From: JALZCH01 sp036387315
GTDB taxonomy: Bacteria; Acidobacteriota; Blastocatellia; Pyrinomonadales; Pyrinomonadaceae
DNA: 8,985 nucleotides
NCBI GenBank assembly: GCA_036387315.1
Contig: DASVTY010000032.1
Location: forward strand, 1-8,985
Direction of reading: 5' to 3'
The notes under the pieces were generated by a model. That model saw only the letters and a program-made list of their open reading frames with translations. It was not told the origin of the DNA and ran no database searches. The first letter of the stretch is position 1; every line of letters begins with the position of its first letter. Positions 5,543 to 8,985 of this stretch are shown in pieces. The position numbers were made by a program, and so were the translations under genes.

Positions 5543-7084
5543 ATGAATAACGCCATCAACAATATGAGAGTTTGCCCGAACGGACATCAATCGAGAGACG
5601 CGGCAGCCAGATTTTGCATCACTTGCGGTACGCCGCTCGCGGCTGCCGCCGCGCCGCAGCCGGTTTTAGCCGGAAATTTTGAAAGGCAGCCGGTTAATCA
5701 ATATTCGCCGCAAAACGGCGCGAATTATCCGCCGCAGAACTTTAATCAAAATCCGCCGCCTGCAAATTTTTATCCGCCGCAGCCGAATTTTAATCAATAT
5801 CCGGCGCAGCCCGTAAATCAGAATTTTCAGCCACAGGTTTATTCGCAGCCGGTTTGCCGGACTTGCGGCGGCGACGGTCGCGGGCTGGCGGAGAAAATGT
5901 TGATTTGCCCGGAATGCCGCTGGCTGCGCCCGCTCGCGCCGGGTTATTCGATTGACTGCGCGGCTTTTCAATGGGCGGAAGACGGCAAAGCAATGTCCGC
6001 GCTGCGCTCGATCACGCCGCTAACTGCGGCGGCGGAAAGTATCTCGAACAAAGTCGGTCGTCGCTGGATCGAATCGGCTTTTAACGCAGTCGCTTTGAGC
6101 GAAAAGCAGTTGCCGGATATTTATTTCCCGGCAGTGAGAGCCGCCCGTATTTTGGGAATGACAAAAATGCCGGACGTTTACGTTTCGGGCGATTGTCTTT
6201 GGGATTGCCACACTTACGGCAGCGATGACAACGCTTTCATTATTATCGGCTCGGCTTTGGCGACCAATTTTCGCGGGCTTGATCTGCTGTTCGTGCTGGC
6301 GCGCGAAATGGGACACGCACGCGCCGGTCACGCGCTCTGGAAAAGCGTGATTCGCTTTCTGGTCGGCGAACAAAGCCATCGCAAAGGCGTTTTTTCAAAC
6401 GGAATTCTCGGAGCTTTAAACCCGTCGGCTTTAATCGAGGGCGCGGTCGAAGTTCCGCTGCTCGCTTGGGCGCGCCAAGCCGAAATCACCGCCGACCGCG
6501 CCGGTTTGCTCACAGTCGGAAGCGAAGAAGTCGCGCGCCGCGTTCTTTTAACGTGGTCTTTGAAATCAGCGTTTTTGTGCAAACGAATCAACATCGCCGC
6601 GTGGCTCGAACAACAGGCGACAGCCGACGATTCGATGGTGAGGCTTTCCGAGCTTGCCACATCTTCGACGCCGTACATCACGCGCCGACTTTCTTTAATG
6701 ACGCAGTTCGCCGCCAGCCCAGAACTCCAGCGTTGGAGAAACGTGATCAATCAATCCGCGCCTTTGCCGCAACCGCAGCCGAAAACCGCCGCGCAAAATC
6801 AATTGCCGAAACCGGATCAAACTACGCCGACAAATCAAAACGGCGCAAACGAGCCGAAAAAAGCGACGACTGCCGCGAGCAATGAAATAAAAATGAAATG
6901 CGCCGCCTGCTCCGCGCCGATGCGAATGCCGCGAACAATATTTGCCGGAAAAGCCCAAGTCAATGTTCGCTGCCCGAACCAGAAATGCGAAAAAATCTCG
7001 ACTTTGAAAATCAAACAAAATCCCGTTCAGCCGGAAGCAATGCCGAATAAAAAAGAAAGGAATTTAATGTGCGAAAATGACTGA
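5543..7084 (+). CDS. M48-like protein with three zinc ribbons and a degenerate HExxH
   Basis: A 513-residue protein, apparently soluble. In order: ribbon 1 (C11, H15, C25, C28); a P/N/Q-rich disordered linker (about 46-103); ribbon 2 (C105/C108 and C122/C125); an M48 metallopeptidase-like domain (about 145-400); a second P/Q/K linker (403-448); and ribbon 3 (C453/C456, C477/C482). In the M48 core the expected HExxHxxxGH reads REMGHARAGH (254-263). Arg254 (CGC, 6302-6304) replaces the first zinc-binding histidine, whereas Glu255, His258 and the downstream third-ligand motif EITADRAG (Glu314, Asp318) are kept. If the base is correct, activity is doubtful and a scaffold or pseudo-protease role is possible; one G-to-A change would restore histidine. 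The ATG at 5543 has GGAG 8 bases upstream. Its last codons overlap the next gene by 8 bases, implying co-expression. I do not recognise a characterised relative with this layout. Confidence 0.85.
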   Translation: MNNAINNMRVCPNGHQSRDAAARFCITCGTPLAAAAAPQPVLAGNFERQPVNQYSPQNGANYPPQNFNQNPPPANFYPPQPNFNQYPAQPVNQNFQPQVYSQPVCRTCGGDGRGLAEKMLICPECRWLRPLAPGYSIDCAAFQWAEDGKAMSALRSITPLTAAAESISNKVGRRWIESAFNAVALSEKQLPDIYFPAVRAARILGMTKMPDVYVSGDCLWDCHTYGSDDNAFIIIGSALATNFRGLDLLFVLAREMGHARAGHALWKSVIRFLVGEQSHRKGVFSNGILGALNPSALIEGAVEVPLLAWARQAEITADRAGLLTVGSEEVARRVLLTWSLKSAFLCKRINIAAWLEQQATADDSMVRLSELATSSTPYITRRLSLMTQFAASPELQRWRNVINQSAPLPQPQPKTAAQNQLPKPDQTTPTNQNGANEPKKATTAASNEIKMKCAACSAPMRMPRTIFAGKAQVNVRCPNQKCEKISTLKIKQNPVQPEAMPNKKERNLMCEND

Positions 7085-8171
7085 AACAACAATTATTACC
7101 GAAAATCTGACGGACGGAACGACTGCCGTTATTGAAATAACCACGCTTGAGGCGGACGCTTCGGTTATCGAAGACGTGATTGAGGCTTTGAACGACGACG
7201 GCGATGTCGTTTTTGAAGCCGCTCAAGACGGCGATCCTATCGAAGCCGAAGGTGATGCGACGGAATTGACAATTGATGATTTTGAACTCGCCAGCGACCC
7301 GATTGCTGCGGAGGTTTTCAGCGACGGCGAATTCCATCTCGCGAGCGACGATATTGCTGCCGAAGTCTTTAATAATGGCGAGTTTCATCTTGCCAGCGAC
7401 GAAATCGCCGCGGAGGTTTTCGGCGGTACTGCTGTCGGAACGGCTTTTGAAGAGACAGCGCAAACATCGAGTTTTGAATATGCCGCGCCTGATGCAGCCA
7501 CTTCTTCGACTGTTGATGAAGCTGCCGATTCTGCGACGCTTGAAACTCAGGCGCACGTCGAAGCCGCCGCTGAAGCGCAGGCAGCCGCCGATGAATTTGT
7601 CGCGGCGGGCGATTATGCGGCGGCGGCTGAAGCCCGCGAAGTTGCCGAAAACGAGGCTTGGGCGGCTGGCGACCAATACATTTTGCACGTCAGCGATTCA
7701 ACCGATTTGGAATACGGCGCTTACCAACAGGAAAACGCCGAATATTTCGAGCAGCAACAGGCTCTGCACGCGCAGCAGGGCGATTACGAAGCCGCCCGCG
7801 AAGACGCGAGCAACGCCGCTTACGCAACTGCGAATGCCGATTGGAATGCAGGCGGCGCAGATCACACAGGACAAGCCGATGCGGAATATTTTCAAATGGG
7901 TTTAGCGGTTTCAGAGGAGCAAACGGCTGATTATTTTGCCCAGTCCGCCGAACAAGCCGCCGTTGCGGGCGATTATGAAAACGCCGAATATTTCGCCGAT
8001 CTAGCCGCCGACCATCAGGAGACGGCGGATTATCACGGAGATTTGGGCGAACACGGCGGAGAAATCGGTGTTTATGACAACACTTCCGTGGTCGAAACCG
8101 GCGGAAGCTACGAAGCTGCCGATTATTCTTCGTCTTACGATTATTCGGCGACCGATACTGCAACGGAATAA
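7077..8171 (+). CDS. extremely acidic, lysine-free, cysteine-free repeat protein
   Basis: A 364-residue protein of unknown function. By my count it has 86 Asp/Glu, 79 Ala, only two Arg (187, 241), no Lys and no Cys, so its pI must be very low. It has no signal peptide or membrane helix. Residues 69-117 are three 17-residue repeats of the form F-x-LASDxIAAEVFxxGE. Residues 165-325 are Ala/Tyr-rich and helical-looking, with GDY at 178, 235 and 298 inside helix-like contexts (such as QQGDYEAARED and VAGDYENAEYF). They recall degenerate TPR units, though I cannot assign the family. The tail (340-364) is rich in Ser/Tyr/Asp. The only usable start is the ATG at 7077, since an in-frame stop lies at 7065-7067. 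It overlaps the M48-like gene by 8 bases, suggesting translational coupling. An intrinsic terminator 45 bases downstream makes it the last gene of the operon. Confidence 0.85.
   Translation: MTETTIITENLTDGTTAVIEITTLEADASVIEDVIEALNDDGDVVFEAAQDGDPIEAEGDATELTIDDFELASDPIAAEVFSDGEFHLASDDIAAEVFNNGEFHLASDEIAAEVFGGTAVGTAFEETAQTSSFEYAAPDAATSSTVDEAADSATLETQAHVEAAAEAQAAADEFVAAGDYAAAAEAREVAENEAWAAGDQYILHVSDSTDLEYGAYQQENAEYFEQQQALHAQQGDYEAAREDASNAAYATANADWNAGGADHTGQADAEYFQMGLAVSEEQTADYFAQSAEQAAVAGDYENAEYFADLAADHQETADYHGDLGEHGGEIGVYDNTSVVETGGSYEAADYSSSYDYSATDTATE
7281..7427 (+). repeat. three in-frame 51-base repeats
   Basis: These bases encode residues 69-85, 86-102 and 103-117 of the acidic protein: two full 17-residue units and one shortened unit sharing LASDxIAAEVF. 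DNA copies differ at many third positions, so the repeat is maintained at protein level and is not a fresh duplication. Confidence 0.85.
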
Positions 8172-8216
8172 CGAAAAACTGAAAACAATTTCTCCTGAGA
8201 AATTCTCACATTTTGC

Positions 8217-8242
8217 GGGCGGTCAAGCGACCGCCCTTTTTT
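8217..8242 (+). terminator. intrinsic terminator of the three-gene operon
   Basis: A perfect 8-bp GC-rich stem (GGGCGGTC, 8217-8224, with GACCGCCC, 8229-8236), a four-base AAGC loop and six T residues (8237-8242). It lies 45 bases past the stop codon of the acidic-protein gene, in the correct orientation for plus-strand transcripts. Confidence 0.9.
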
Positions 8243-8270
8243 ATGATTCAATAACAAGTTATCGAAAAAG

Positions 8271-8528
8271 TTTAATACTCTGTAATTAAAGTTTCTTGCC
8301 TTATTTGTCGCGTGAGCGACGATTTGAATTTAGCCGTGCGTTTCAACGCACGGTAAACTGTTGAGACGATGCGCGTCGCGTCAGCGACGCTTGAAAACTT
8401 ATTTTCAGTTGTCGCTGACGCGACACAAAACGCTTCACACGCTTTCCGTGCGTTGAAACGCACGGCTAAATTCACTGAATCGCTGACGCGATGAAAATGT
8501 AAAATAACTTTAATTACAGAGTATTAAA
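8271..8528. repeat. 258-bp foldback (MITE-like) element
   Basis: Two 129-base arms are complementary about a single axis (8399/8400), with roughly three quarters of positions paired and no shift along the length. Perfect blocks are the terminal 23 bp (8271-8293 with 8506-8528), an inner 29 bp (8325-8353 with 8446-8474) and a central 14 bp (8375-8388 with 8411-8424). Each 29-bp block contains its own hairpin, CCGTGCGT and ACGCACGG around a four-base loop. There is no coding content. I could not identify a convincing target-site duplication. Terminal inverted repeats, small size and intergenic position fit a non-autonomous mobile element, but this is inference. Confidence 0.85.
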
Positions 8529-8553
8529 TAACGATTTTACCGACTGCTCTTTT

Positions 8554-8985
8554 TTACTTTTCGACGGTCGCTTTGATCTTTTCAAGCCATTTGCGATCAA
8601 ATTCCGGGAGAGATTTTTTTTCAGCGAGCTGTTGAAGGATTTTTACGACTTGCACGTAATTCGCTTTCGCGTTTTGCTCGTGAGCCTGCCTTTTTTCTCC
8701 GGCAGCGTTTTTCGCCATTTCGTTGTAAATTTCGGCTCTGAAATCGTAAATCAGAGCTTGATTTCTGAGCGATGTCAGACCGCTCGGATCAACTTGCATA
8801 AGCTCGATGTAAATGCGCTCGGATTTTTCGAGTTCGGCGAATGCGCCCGAGTAATCTTTTTGTTTGGCTCTCGCTTCAGCCAAACGCATCAACGCCGCTC
8901 CTAGGTCGTATTTCGTGCCGCCGCTTTTCGGGTCGCTTTCGAGCCGCCGCCCTAATTCCGAGACTGATTTTTCCAGATATGAAAC
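8554..8985 (-). CDS. C-terminal part of a TPR-like protein (5' end outside the window)
   Basis: The frame is open from the right edge of the window to TAA at 8554-8556, giving 143 visible residues of a longer protein whose N-terminus lies beyond base 8985. The visible part is highly helical and charged. Residues 29-67 (AALMRLAEARAKQKDYSGAF then ELEKSERIYIELMQVDP) match the TPR pattern of two antiparallel helices with a KDY turn and a closing DP. Further helices occupy about 70-95 and 103-125, and the tail ends in a lysine-rich helix. TTG (8890-8892) and ATG (8887-8889) codons exist but are internal to the open frame and are not needed as starts. Such C-terminal helical tails occur on acidobacterial serine/threonine kinases with TPRs and on free TPR proteins; without the N-terminus I cannot choose. 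It converges on the acidic-protein operon across the foldback element. Confidence 0.75.
   Translation of the reverse strand, partial: VSYLEKSVSELGRRLESDPKSGGTKYDLGAALMRLAEARAKQKDYSGAFAELEKSERIYIELMQVDPSGLTSLRNQALIYDFRAEIYNEMAKNAAGEKRQAHEQNAKANYVQVVKILQQLAEKKSLPEFDRKWLEKIKATVEK

Larger units (their letters stand above)
8172..8553. other. intergenic region between convergent genes
   Basis: These 382 bases between the acidic-protein gene and the truncated minus-strand gene contain no credible gene. They hold an intrinsic terminator (8217-8242) and a 258-bp foldback element (8271-8528). The remaining 25 bases before the minus-strand stop show nothing notable. Confidence 0.8.

Noticed and set aside
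7011..7688. Minus-strand open frame of 225 codons opposite the acidic-protein gene
   Set aside because: It is the antisense shadow of the Ala/Asp/Glu-rich gene, giving an R/F/N-rich product. The plus frame has operon context, overlap coupling and a terminator.
8272..8475. Minus-strand open frame of 67 codons inside the foldback element
   Set aside because: It lies entirely within palindromic DNA whose arms explain the sequence; no ribosome binding site or domain.
8271..8528. CRISPR array
   Set aside because: The repeated blocks are inverted, occur only twice and are symmetric about one axis; there are no regularly spaced direct repeats.

Overview
The window is a compact bacterial chromosomal segment of moderate GC. 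It holds two gene blocks of opposite orientation and an unusual amount of palindromic intergenic DNA. The small zinc-ribbon/DUF4190-like membrane protein, the TPR-rich gene at the right edge and the intergenic repeat style make me lean towards an acidobacterium (Blastocatellia-like). That is an impression, not a demonstration, because no rRNA or clade-specific marker is present.

Left block, minus strand, in transcription order: ybeY (rRNA maturation endonuclease, start 4864), zwf (glucose-6-phosphate dehydrogenase, start 4318), pgl (6-phosphogluconolactonase, start 2349), and a CNNM/DUF21-CBS-CorC_HlyC membrane protein (start 1569). zwf and pgl encode consecutive steps of the oxidative pentose phosphate pathway. 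ybeY and CorC/HlyC-type genes are commonly linked in bacteria, so the two sugar-phosphate genes appear to sit inside a ybeY-hlyC neighbourhood. zwf is bracketed by two related palindromic repeats (2676-2768 and 4333-4434). The 445-base gap between zwf and pgl also contains a start-less, coding-looking stretch.

Right block, plus strand: three genes that look like one operon. They are a two-ribbon-cysteine-pair, two-helix membrane protein (5069-5497), a three-zinc-ribbon M48-like protein whose HExxH motif reads RExxH (5543-7084), and a highly acidic, repeat-containing protein with no lysine and no cysteine (7077-8171) that overlaps its neighbour by 8 bases. A good intrinsic terminator (8217-8242) closes the block. 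This trio is the best candidate here for an undescribed system; its function cannot be deduced from sequence alone.

Between this operon and a convergent, window-truncated TPR-like gene (8554-8985, minus) lies a 258-bp foldback element (8271-8528). Its two 129-base arms share a single symmetry axis, end in a perfect 23-bp inverted repeat and contain a perfect 29-bp inverted repeat. A second long palindrome (85-220) follows the hlyC-like gene. No rRNA, tRNA, CRISPR array, transposase or phage gene was seen.
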